A stretch of DNA of 41,050 nt from Bacteroidota bacterium (GTDB lineage Bacteria > Bacteroidota > Bacteroidia > Chitinophagales > Chitinophagaceae): the NCBI GenBank assembly GCA_018970395.1, contig JAGWWM010000019.1, positions 1 through 41,050 of the forward strand. Direction: 5' to 3'. Below are positions 24,960 to 32,429 of the stretch, in pieces. The first letter of the stretch is position 1. Every line of letters begins with the position of its first letter. Made by a program: the position numbers and the translations under genes. Below the pieces are notes generated by a model that was not told where the DNA came from, searched no databases, and saw only the letters and a program-made list of their open reading frames with translations.

Positions 24960-25365
24960 CTTTATCAGGTTTTACATAATCACACCTTAGATAAATAGAG
25001 ACTTTGTAAGGAGCAAACACTTTATGCGAGCACTCTTTTGGTTCTATTTTTCTTGTGTCTAAATAATATCCGGTAACTAACTGTCCATTCATCAGTGGAA
25101 TATCAACATCCAGGTATTCCGGTATATCGCCAATGTCTTTCTGAAACCCAATCACATCATTGATATACAGTTGCTTTCTCGAATTAAACTCTAAAGCCAG
25201 TAAACCAATTTCAGGGAGATCGCTGCCCGAGATTATCCCTTGCGTGTGGCGAGAAAGATAACCTGTGCATCTGTTTACATGCATAGGAAGCCGTTGGCTT
25301 ATTTCTACCACTTGACCGGGATGGGTAACCTCCAGGCGGATAATGCAGTATCGAATATTTCTCAT
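24907..25365 (-). CDS. Beta-rich protein, possible single-jelly-roll capsid protein
   Basis: A 152-residue protein, mostly beta strands: CIIRLEVTHPGQVVEIS, IGLLALEFNSRKQLYINDVI, YLDVDIPLMNGQLVTGYYLD, and a final APYKVSIYLRCDY. No signal peptide or helix-rich part is seen, and the last 18 residues are flexible. Opening and closing strands parallel those of the 129-residue neighbour (IRIRINTSGESVRFTV, and YPYDVKVYLWLV), so the two may be distant paralogues. Adjacent paralogous small jelly-roll proteins are how some tailless viruses build their shells. It overlaps the next gene by 53 bases. The fold is inferred from strand pattern, with no sequence match. Confidence 0.6.
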   Translation of the reverse strand: MRNIRYCIIRLEVTHPGQVVEISQRLPMHVNRCTGYLSRHTQGIISGSDLPEIGLLALEFNSRKQLYINDVIGFQKDIGDIPEYLDVDIPLMNGQLVTGYYLDTRKIEPKECSHKVFAPYKVSIYLRCDYVKPDKDVRSSAIHTTAAGAAKY

Positions 25366-25371
25366 TTTAGG

Positions 25372-25761
25372 TTATCGTTTATGTTGAGGATCATTTACCA
25401 ACCACAGATAAACCTTTACATCATAGGGGTATTTTGCTTTGTAAAGATTTCCGGGATCAGTAAACCTGCCTTCCACAGTAGAACCACCGGCTTCAATACG
25501 CTCTTCAAAATGAAAGAACTTCTTGTTCGGCGCTACCTGATTACCACAAGTGAGCAGTCGTACTTCATGCGCATCATCAAAAACCTCCTGACCATTAATT
25601 TTCAATCCTAGAGAAGTCCCAACCAACATCCGGCTATCCGGCAAGGACACGTGAATGGCTTTGACGATAGCATATAGCTTATCTGTCTCTACCGTAAACC
25701 TTACTGATTCACCGGATGTATTGATCCGTATACGGATTTGTTGGAACTTATGATTTTTCAT
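25372..25761 (-). CDS. Beta-rich protein, possible single-jelly-roll capsid protein
   Basis: A 129-residue protein dominated by strands: FQQIRIRINTSGESVRFTVE, KLYAIVKAIHVSLP, LGLKINGQEVFDDAHEVRLL, KFFHFEERIEAGGSTVEGRF, and DVKVYLWLVND. The alternating hydrophobic pattern over almost the whole length suggests a single beta sandwich. No catalytic motif is evident. The gene begins 20 bases after the 236-residue gene and ends six bases before the 152-residue gene, so the three are made together. See the 152-residue entry for the likely relationship. No family is recognised. Confidence 0.6.
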   Translation of the reverse strand: MKNHKFQQIRIRINTSGESVRFTVETDKLYAIVKAIHVSLPDSRMLVGTSLGLKINGQEVFDDAHEVRLLTCGNQVAPNKKFFHFEERIEAGGSTVEGRFTDPGNLYKAKYPYDVKVYLWLVNDPQHKR

Positions 25762-25781
25762 TGCACAGAGCTTTTACCTAT

Positions 25782-26492
25782 TTATGATTTGATTACAGTG
25801 GTTCCGCGAAGAATGGCTTTCAGGTAAGCGTTGTCAGGCGCATTGCTTCCCCATTCCAGGTTGAACTCAATAGACTGCTGGTCTTTTATCAATTTGGGAT
25901 TGTCCAAAACGTACAAGCCCTTGAAAATATCTTTCCCTTCCGTGTAGAACACTTCATTGGAAGTATTGGGAACAAGCACCGTACCGTTGGCTTTGAACTC
26001 AAACTCACCATTACGGATGTAGTTGGGTATATCATCGAAGTTTACGGATACAGGAGCCTGAAACTCTTTTCCTTCAGCAACGCCTGCTAATAGTTGCATA
26101 CCATACAAAAGGAAAAAATTTCCTTTTTCCAATTTACCGGATGAGATATTGGAGACACCGACAACCTTGTTGTCATCATCTTTGAACATCTTAATCACCT
26201 TGCTGCCTGCAATACTTTTCACAACATAGATAGCAGTATCAACAGCTTGCAAACTTTGATTTGCCAATCCTTTCTGAATTTCCTGGGGAAGCAAATGGAT
26301 TCTCTTTTCAAACTCCGCACGGCTGCGAGAGCTCGTGTTGGTTGAATGTATCCGCGATTGCATTTGCATCTTGCGGTAAAACTTTTTCTTTGCAGACACC
26401 GGGGCTGCATCCAATGCTTCCAAAAAGTCATCCTCATTGATGGCTCCTAAAAGATTGTGTTCACTTTGTTCGATTTCTCCGAGCGTAAACAT
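25782..26492 (-). CDS. Candidate major capsid protein (unrecognised, helical arm plus beta domain)
   Basis: A 236-residue protein. The first 75 residues are helical and charged, with a basic Arg/Lys/Gln-rich piece (KKKFYRKMQMQSRIHS) that could face nucleic acid or a membrane. From about residue 80 it becomes a beta-rich domain: SLQAVDTAIYVVKSI, GNFFLLYGMQLLAGVAEG, GEFEFKANGTVLVP, YVLDNPKLIKDQQSIEFNLE, then AYLKAILRGTTVIKS. There is no enzyme motif, signal or membrane helix. Size and layout match a capsid protein of the single-jelly-roll type, with two smaller beta proteins beside it. It has its own 40-base leader gap, which may allow strong independent translation. I know no homologue by name. 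Confidence 0.55.
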   Translation of the reverse strand: MFTLGEIEQSEHNLLGAINEDDFLEALDAAPVSAKKKFYRKMQMQSRIHSTNTSSRSRAEFEKRIHLLPQEIQKGLANQSLQAVDTAIYVVKSIAGSKVIKMFKDDDNKVVGVSNISSGKLEKGNFFLLYGMQLLAGVAEGKEFQAPVSVNFDDIPNYIRNGEFEFKANGTVLVPNTSNEVFYTEGKDIFKGLYVLDNPKLIKDQQSIEFNLEWGSNAPDNAYLKAILRGTTVIKS

Positions 26493-26532
26493 GATTTTTA
26501 AATTTTAATGGTTGAAATAATGGTTGATTTGA

Positions 26533-27096
26533 TTAAATGATTTCCATGAACTCTAGCTCAGGGCTATCCGTTGTCCCTTCGATACTGCTGCTGCGCTCTT
26601 CAATTTTGTCGAGCTCTTCCTGCGTATCCATGGGATTGGGATAGGGCATATACACGGCACTAAGTGCAGGTAAATCGGGATTGTAGCGGTCTACCTGAAG
26701 CTGAACAGGTTCAGATTCTCTGTACACTCTTGGTGCAACTTCTTCATCGCTACCAAGACCGTCAAAATTGGCAAGCCCTGCGAGCAAGTCTTTTTTCAAT
26801 ATGACTTTTACACCACTAAGCACACCGGCAGCACCGACACCGGTAGCAAAGAGTTTCATGTTTTTTTCTTTGAGCATCACCGCACCGGCAGCACCGGCAG
26901 CGATTAACACCACAGGACGGGCAATAGCCTTTACATTGAAACCGGTTTGTGTTCCATCCACTTTCAATACCTTGTCAATGAGCCTGCCGCCCACAGAGCC
27001 AAGAACGACACCACCTCCGAGCATCGCCAGGTTTTTTACTTCTTCCATAACAGCCTGACTGCTGAGTTTGGAATTGGTTTTTCGTTGAGTTGCCAT
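26533..27096 (-). CDS. Glycine-rich membrane protein with acidic C-terminal tail
   Basis: A 187-residue protein. Two or three glycine/alanine-rich hydrophobic segments lie at about 22-42 (NLAMLGGGVVLGSVGGRLID), 60-75 (RPVVLIAAGAAGAVML) and 82-98 (LFATGVGAAGVLSGVKVIL). A soluble acidic C-terminal part follows with several prolines, ending SPELEFMEII. The tail recalls the Leu/Glu-rich ends of the helicase, the 217-residue protein and RadC. Small glycine-rich membrane proteins are typical of the internal membrane of tailless viruses, but also of many other contexts. It lies between the transglutaminase-like gene and the candidate capsid gene. No family is recognised. Confidence 0.65.
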   Translation of the reverse strand: MATQRKTNSKLSSQAVMEEVKNLAMLGGGVVLGSVGGRLIDKVLKVDGTQTGFNVKAIARPVVLIAAGAAGAVMLKEKNMKLFATGVGAAGVLSGVKVILKKDLLAGLANFDGLGSDEEVAPRVYRESEPVQLQVDRYNPDLPALSAVYMPYPNPMDTQEELDKIEERSSSIEGTTDSPELEFMEII

Positions 27097-27123
27097 GATT
27101 ATTCGATTTGTTTAATAATTGAT

Positions 27124-28941
27124 TTATAAAAGTTTCATTGCCTTCACGGGTAAATGCTTTTTACCGGCGTGTTGATTTTGAATATTTCCGTGTTGTTTTT
27201 TAGAATGATTTTTCTTTTTGCTGCGATAGCCCGACAGCGAACTTTGCTTTTTTGGCTTTGAAACCATTTTGTAGATACCAAAAGCGAGAAGTCCTCCACC
27301 AATAACTGCGGGAACCGGATTCTTTTTAATAAATTCCATTATGCCGCCGCCGCTTGTTCCAGTGTCCGTTGTTGTCGCATCCGTAGTAGCATCCGTTGAA
27401 GTGGCAGCTGTCTTTGCAGCACTAGGATCAGTTGCAGTAGAGTTATCCGCAGGGTTATCCTGATTAACTACCTTGAGAAGGGAAGATGCCGTTGGATCAC
27501 TTGCCATTTCATTTGTAATAGACGAGGCATCTAAATTTTCACCCTTACCAACAAGACCGGAATCCTTTAGTATTTTAATGACCGCTACAATGATTGGTGT
27601 TGCAGCAGTGAGCGTTGCAGCCGTCACCGGTTCACCGAGCCCCTGAATTTCTTCCTGTACATAACCATCAAGGTTTCCGGCTTTACCTTTCAAAATTGCA
27701 TTGCGCAGAGCATCACGCTTTCCCTGGAGTTTATCAGCAAAAAGTCTTTCCACTTTTGCAAGTGCTTCCTTACTCTTATTCCAGTAGTCTGCACTGATGC
27801 CTTTTGCAGCAGCTTGCTCTTTTGTGGCATAAGCCCATTTTAGTTTAGCTGCCATTTTTCCAAGGTTCATTTTCAAGGAAAGTAAAAAGCCACCTCTTGC
27901 AGCAATAGAAAGAGGATTAAAACGGACAACCGCTTTGCCAACTTCCTTCAAGCCTTTTCCGACTTTGGAGACTGCTGTGCTGATACCTTTGAAAAAACCT
28001 TTTTTGCCCGGGCCGTTGAGAGCAAACTCATCATGGTCAAGCATATCGGCACTAAGCCCTGAAAAGCCATTTCGAATATTTAACTGCTCTTCATTTTTTT
28101 CCAAAATAGAAAGAGCCTCATCTCTTTTATCAGTGTACCAATACTGAATAGCGTAATCCAGCATTTTGATAAATGCCTGCGGATCGTCAATAGTGCTAAT
28201 CATTTTCGGATTGTCGGCGATACTTTTTCGTGTGGCAACAAGATGCTGATACAACTTATCTAAATCACTTTTTTCAGAAACAGCACCAAAGCCGTCGCCT
28301 GCTAAACCCGGAGCCATTACTGCTAAGTCCAGGTCACTGTTTAAGCCGCTCAGTACAGCGACATTGATTCCGTTTAAACTCATGGCATAATCAAATTTGT
28401 CTGTGAAAGGTTTTTCGTAATTAAATGCTGACACCACACCATCAATACAGATATGTTCGCCGTTGTTTGTAGTGACAATGACATACACATGCTGCCAGTG
28501 GTCTGCGGTATATCTTGTAATTCTGAACTTGTGAGGTATTTTAAGATTCGTAAGAATGCTTGAAGTAAATATGCTCATGCAATCACAATCCACGCCGCTC
28601 TTTCTGTCTGCCCATGTCCTTGCAGGTCTGCGAAGCTGCTCTAATCCTTTTTTATCCAGCTTGTATTGAATATATTGATAGATAAACTCCCAAATAGAAC
28701 GGCAAGTTTCTTTAAGCGTATTCTTTTTTAATAGCGGAGCAATCTTAGCGGTATCAACCAGATATTTATGCACGACTTTCTCCATTAACTCCACCGTATC
28801 ATCCACCTCACCGTCTTTAATGATGATGCGGTCGCGCTCATCAGGCAGAGGGAAGTATTTAGAAAAGCGACTGCCGTCATGGATTTGCCTCGGCCCCGAA
28901 GTGACATCTACAATTGGTGATATGGTAGCTGATAAATTCAC
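27124..28941 (-). CDS. Transglutaminase-like protein with C-terminal membrane anchor
   Basis: A 605-residue protein. Residues about 90-185 form a transglutaminase/papain-like domain. The catalytic cysteine lies in KSGVDCDCMSIFTSSIL (about 115-131), the histidine in DHWQHVYVIV near 150 and the aspartate in ICIDGVVSAFNYEKPF near 166. A helical middle region follows (FNPLSIAARGGFLLSLKMNL, about 345-365), of a kind I associate with conserved Bacteroidota mobile-element proteins. A Thr/Ala/Ser-rich linker leads to a transmembrane helix (PVPAVIGGGLLAFGIYKMV) and a basic tail. It could be a virion protease, a cross-linking enzyme or an entry protein. It shares one base with the LEA2-like gene. Confidence 0.75.
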   Translation of the reverse strand: MNLSATISPIVDVTSGPRQIHDGSRFSKYFPLPDERDRIIIKDGEVDDTVELMEKVVHKYLVDTAKIAPLLKKNTLKETCRSIWEFIYQYIQYKLDKKGLEQLRRPARTWADRKSGVDCDCMSIFTSSILTNLKIPHKFRITRYTADHWQHVYVIVTTNNGEHICIDGVVSAFNYEKPFTDKFDYAMSLNGINVAVLSGLNSDLDLAVMAPGLAGDGFGAVSEKSDLDKLYQHLVATRKSIADNPKMISTIDDPQAFIKMLDYAIQYWYTDKRDEALSILEKNEEQLNIRNGFSGLSADMLDHDEFALNGPGKKGFFKGISTAVSKVGKGLKEVGKAVVRFNPLSIAARGGFLLSLKMNLGKMAAKLKWAYATKEQAAAKGISADYWNKSKEALAKVERLFADKLQGKRDALRNAILKGKAGNLDGYVQEEIQGLGEPVTAATLTAATPIIVAVIKILKDSGLVGKGENLDASSITNEMASDPTASSLLKVVNQDNPADNSTATDPSAAKTAATSTDATTDATTTDTGTSGGGIMEFIKKNPVPAVIGGGLLAFGIYKMVSKPKKQSSLSGYRSKKKNHSKKQHGNIQNQHAGKKHLPVKAMKLL

Positions 28942-29441
28942 TAGATAATTTTTTCAGGAACAGATTGATAAAAAATACCGTTGGCATAAGTGGAAAAAGT
29001 CATTTCCATAGGAATACCGAGTACCTGACCGAAGCTGCTCATATTACCGGATTTGAAAGCCGTTAATAGTTGAGGTAACTTCTTTAAAACACCCACAACA
29101 AAAGTTGCAATGGTTGTCCAGCCCAGGCTGAGTTCAATGGTATCAATTTGAGAAACACTCAGTGGTTCAATGGAAATGACTTTATTCTCAGATGCTGATT
29201 GTGTTAAAAATTTTCCGTTTGTCGTTAGCGTTACTACCGGCTTGGTAATATTTACAGAATCCCTGCTGGGATTATTAACAGCCACTTGCGTGCGAAAGGA
29301 GATACCCGATAAAGTAACCTTATGAATGCGAGGGTTTACAAGCTTTGTTGAAATAGAATCACCCACATTTTTCATGCGAATAAGTTTGATGAGCCCATAA
29401 GCTCCCAAACCAATCAATCCTATTTTTACAATACTATTCAT
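28941..29441 (-). CDS. LEA2/WHy-like membrane-anchored protein
   Basis: A 166-residue protein with an N-terminal hydrophobic helix (IVKIGLIGLGAYGLIKLI). A beta domain follows at about 40-105 that fits the late-embryogenesis-abundant type 2 pattern (VTLSGISFRTQVAVNNPSRD, PVVTLTTNGKFL, VISIEPLSVSQID). LEA2 domains are small binding or stabilising sandwiches, common in Bacteroidota. The C-terminal part (TTIATFVVGVLKKLPQLLTA) is amphipathic. It overlaps its upstream neighbour by eight bases and shares a base with the downstream gene. A structural role in a particle or envelope is likely; the specific function is unknown. Confidence 0.7.
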   Translation of the reverse strand: MNSIVKIGLIGLGAYGLIKLIRMKNVGDSISTKLVNPRIHKVTLSGISFRTQVAVNNPSRDSVNITKPVVTLTTNGKFLTQSASENKVISIEPLSVSQIDTIELSLGWTTIATFVVGVLKKLPQLLTAFKSGNMSSFGQVLGIPMEMTFSTYANGIFYQSVPEKII

Positions 29442-29676
29442 TACCCTTAGTTTTTTGTGATTGATTGCATTTTGAGTTGATGTGCTCGGTAATATGATCC
29501 AGCACTTTCTTTACCACATAACCCACGGCCGCCGAAGCAGCAGCATAAAACATTACATTCGAAAGTGTACCCAAGGAAATAGTCATCAAAACAGGCTTTT
29601 CAGTGATAGCTTTCATTACACCGCCAATCATTCCTGAAATAGTGGTAAATACGCCTGTAACTTGTGGTTGGTTCAT
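29434..29676 (-). CDS. Small membrane protein, first gene of the 16-kb minus-strand operon
   Basis: An 80-residue protein starting MNQPQVTGVFTTISGMIGG. Two hydrophobic stretches lie at about 8-22 and 27-50 (VLMTISLGTLSNVMFYAAAS), followed by a polar, basic end. The ATG at 29676 is chosen; a TTG at 29700 would add eight residues. It is the first gene after the divergent spacer and overlaps the LEA2-like gene by eight bases. Such small hydrophobic proteins are common in membrane-containing viruses. No family is recognised. Confidence 0.65.
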   Translation of the reverse strand: MNQPQVTGVFTTISGMIGGVMKAITEKPVLMTISLGTLSNVMFYAAASAAVGYVVKKVLDHITEHINSKCNQSQKTKGNE

Positions 29677-29905
29677 ATATCTTGCCAATTGAGATGACAA
29701 GATTATGATGATGTGGGGAGAGGGAGTTGGCGGTTGTAGGTCGTTGTCGGTATTTGTCGCTTGATGTAGATATTCTCTTCTTTTTGATTATTTTTGAAGG
29801 GTTAGTAATTCGATGATATAGATTTGTTTTGACCTAATAATCGAAATAGAATAACGCATATTCTGAGTTTTATCAGTCACCATATAAGAACGAAATAAAC
29901 CATAA
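29677..29905. promoter_or_regulatory. Divergent spacer between the viral operon and the membrane/partner pair
   Basis: A 229-base spacer holding the promoter of the minus-strand operon and that of the plus-strand pair. It contains a purine-rich GATGATGTGGGGAGAGGGAG stretch at 29707-29726 and three ten-base repeats at 29731-29760. AT-rich sequence occupies the rest. An ATAATCGAAATAGAATAACG block at 29838-29857 has no obvious partner. Exact promoter boxes cannot be fixed by eye. Confidence 0.45.
29731..29760 (+). repeat. Three direct repeats of 10 bases (TTGT core)
   Basis: Three consecutive ten-base units, CGGTTGTAGG, TCGTTGTCGG and TATTTGTCGC, share the core nnnTTGTcGg in perfect ten-base register. 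A weaker fourth unit precedes them. One unit per helical turn puts all cores on the same face of DNA, as at binding sites of a cooperative regulator, a replication initiator or a recombinase. The array is short, so chance cannot be excluded. Confidence 0.4.
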
Positions 29906-32425
29906 TTGACAGACTTGAAAATTCCTTTTAAATACACTCTTTCAAAAAAATATTGGACTCTTAGAAACAGAGTTCAGCTAAACCTATTCCGTATAAAACG
30001 ACAGCAATACAGAATCAAGAAACTTTTCTTTGAAGAAAAACGAAAAGCAAACTCATCTATAATCCACATAAGACTTACTTTATGGAGCATTTTCAAATCT
30101 GTTGGGTTTGTTGCCCTAATTTTATTTGTTGAAAAAGTTTCCACGAATTATTGGCAGACAAATTTAAGCTCATTTCCAAATTGGCTTGTAAAATTACAAG
30201 AGTTACTACCAAAACCGACTTATCCAGCTGACAGAGACGCAATCATTGAATTAATTTCTGTTATTGCAAGCGTTACTGGTGTTATTTTAGCATTGTTCTA
30301 TCCGATACTTGCGACCATAGCAAGCACTGCTTATGCAAAAGTTCACGCAAGCATTAGAAATCTTTTACTTTACGAAAAAGAAACTCAATCGTATTTGAGA
30401 CGACTTACATACTTGACATCTTCTTCAATAACTGTTTTATTGTGTCTTAGCTTTGATTTTCTACCGGGGAATCTTCTTTTATCGTTTTTGGCATTTTATT
30501 CACTTTCAACTTTGTTTGGCATTCTAAAAATTGGATTAGGGGTATACAATTTCTTTGAGCCAAGCACATTGGCGGGAATTGTATTCAGCAAGCTAAGTGA
30601 TTCTGTGAAAAACGTAACAACAGAAGGTGAATACTGGAACGACAACAATTTTCAAAACCATTACTATAAACTTGCATTTGAACAAACTGAAAACCTATCC
30701 TTACTAACGAGTTTATGCTTAAAAGATGATGATTTGAAAGAATCATCTTTTAAATCAATTTTTAAAACATCTTTATATACACTCCAATTTTACTTAATAC
30801 AAAAGCCAAAAATCCCAATTGATAGTCTTTGGTTTCCAAGTTCGTATGAACACCGTTCGTATTTTGAAAGTGATATGACAATGCGACAAATTTCAATGAA
30901 CACCAACACCCTTACTCAACCGAAGGTTAAACCAAATCGTTACTGGCTTGAAGAACGAATTGTAAATAATCTTTCAAATGGTTTGGAATCGGTTGTTAAA
31001 AGCGGACACATAAACGTTTTGGGAGAATCAATCCTAATTTCACATGGTGCTTTTGATTCTATAAGTGCAATAATGGATTTAAGAACAGGAGAAATTCTAC
31101 TTGATAAACTTCTGATGAATGTTCGTTTAATAAGCAATAAAAAGGAAAAGAAAACAGAAGTCTCTAATTACGAGAATTGGAAGGATGAACTTGGTTGCAT
31201 TGAAACATATTGCTATGCAATACTAAGACTTCAAGCAGGTGTTTTTGAAACTATTAAATCATTTAATTCAGATAAAATTACTAAGGAATACGAAAAGATA
31301 AATTGGGTAAACAAAAGCACAATATATACTACAGCCTTTTTCCCTGAATTATACGACCAACTAAATAAATTCAGAGAATTTGTTGAAAATGAAAAAGCAA
31401 CTGAAGGAAAAATAGTTACTCCAGATTGGTATTTACAACAAAATCTCACATCTGAATATTTAAGAATTGCAAATGATAAAATCAATCGGACAATAAATTA
31501 TTTTGAATCCCATTTGCTTTCTCTTGGGAAGCACTTTGACATAGAAAATAATTGTTTGTTGTCAACTTTTACAGCACAAATTGGACTTGAAATACTTCAT
31601 AAACTGAATTATAGAATTGTCTTTATAAAGCAAACACTTGAAGACATTGATAAAATTGAAGTATGTAAAGGAGAGTTTGTTTGGACTAAACCAAATTTTG
31701 GTGAAATTGAAGTTACACTGATAAAATACGAGAACGAATGCCTATCTATTATTTCAAAAAATATTGAAAAGATGGCATTAGTGAAGTGGAATAATCAATT
31801 TCCGGATGTTTTTGCTCATTCTTACTCTATTCTTTCAAACAAGTTGAACGAAAGTTATAGGAGAAATCAATTTGATTTATTTCAAAAATGTTTTGCACCA
31901 TTTCTCAAATCTTCAATTATCGCTTTTGGGAACATAAATAAGGATTTTAAACATTATGATAGACCACAAAACATTTCATATCAGGCATTGCTTGACCCAA
32001 TGGAAATAAGTGGTTACGCTTACATTTATTCCGTCCTTTATAATTTGCCAAACTATTGGGAAGAAGTGAAAAGGGCTTGGGACGAATCATTTTTACCTTC
32101 AAAAGAAAATATTGAATTGTTAGTTTCATATTACAGCTACTATAAAACCAACTTATACGCAACGGGAATTAACTACACAGAAAAACACCAAAGAGAAAGA
32201 ACCTTATCAGATGTAACTGAATCATTGAACATTAGAGTTAGTAATATTCCTGATATGCTTGTTAGACTTTTTGTTAGTGAAGAGCCATATCACCATAATT
32301 TTTACGATGTAGCAGAATTGTTTATTGAGCTATATCTATTCACATTCCTTGATGCAAAAAATTCTACTAGCAAATTAAAAAGAGTAATTTTCAATCATTG
32401 GATTAGAAACATTGATAATCCCTAG
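29906..32425 (+). CDS. Large membrane protein, first of an unrecognised gene pair
   Basis: An 839-residue protein. Transmembrane helices are seen near residues 58-76 (IFKSVGFVALILFVEKV), 112-132 (ELISVIASVTGVILALFYPI), 162-178 and 185-206 (LLLSFLAFYSLSTLFGILKI). A cytoplasmic domain of roughly 600 residues follows, rich in Asn, Lys, Tyr and Glu and mostly helical, with no motif that I recognise. There is no ATG at the start: a TAA directly precedes TTG at 29906, and a second TTG is at 29915. The gene is therefore TTG-initiated or slightly shortened at its 5' end. It ends five bases before the ATG of its partner. It is AT-rich and differs in base use from the viral operon, suggesting a separate arrival. 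A membrane-linked defence role is possible. Confidence 0.65.
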   Translation: MTDLKIPFKYTLSKKYWTLRNRVQLNLFRIKRQQYRIKKLFFEEKRKANSSIIHIRLTLWSIFKSVGFVALILFVEKVSTNYWQTNLSSFPNWLVKLQELLPKPTYPADRDAIIELISVIASVTGVILALFYPILATIASTAYAKVHASIRNLLLYEKETQSYLRRLTYLTSSSITVLLCLSFDFLPGNLLLSFLAFYSLSTLFGILKIGLGVYNFFEPSTLAGIVFSKLSDSVKNVTTEGEYWNDNNFQNHYYKLAFEQTENLSLLTSLCLKDDDLKESSFKSIFKTSLYTLQFYLIQKPKIPIDSLWFPSSYEHRSYFESDMTMRQISMNTNTLTQPKVKPNRYWLEERIVNNLSNGLESVVKSGHINVLGESILISHGAFDSISAIMDLRTGEILLDKLLMNVRLISNKKEKKTEVSNYENWKDELGCIETYCYAILRLQAGVFETIKSFNSDKITKEYEKINWVNKSTIYTTAFFPELYDQLNKFREFVENEKATEGKIVTPDWYLQQNLTSEYLRIANDKINRTINYFESHLLSLGKHFDIENNCLLSTFTAQIGLEILHKLNYRIVFIKQTLEDIDKIEVCKGEFVWTKPNFGEIEVTLIKYENECLSIISKNIEKMALVKWNNQFPDVFAHSYSILSNKLNESYRRNQFDLFQKCFAPFLKSSIIAFGNINKDFKHYDRPQNISYQALLDPMEISGYAYIYSVLYNLPNYWEEVKRAWDESFLPSKENIELLVSYYSYYKTNLYATGINYTEKHQRERTLSDVTESLNIRVSNIPDMLVRLFVSEEPYHHNFYDVAELFIELYLFTFLDAKNSTSKLKRVIFNHWIRNIDNP

Positions 32426-32429
32426 CCAG

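Noticed and set aside
13819-29676. Ordinary tailed prophage
   Set aside because: No terminase, portal, major tail, tape-measure or baseplate gene could be recognised in the run, despite complete-looking lysis genes.
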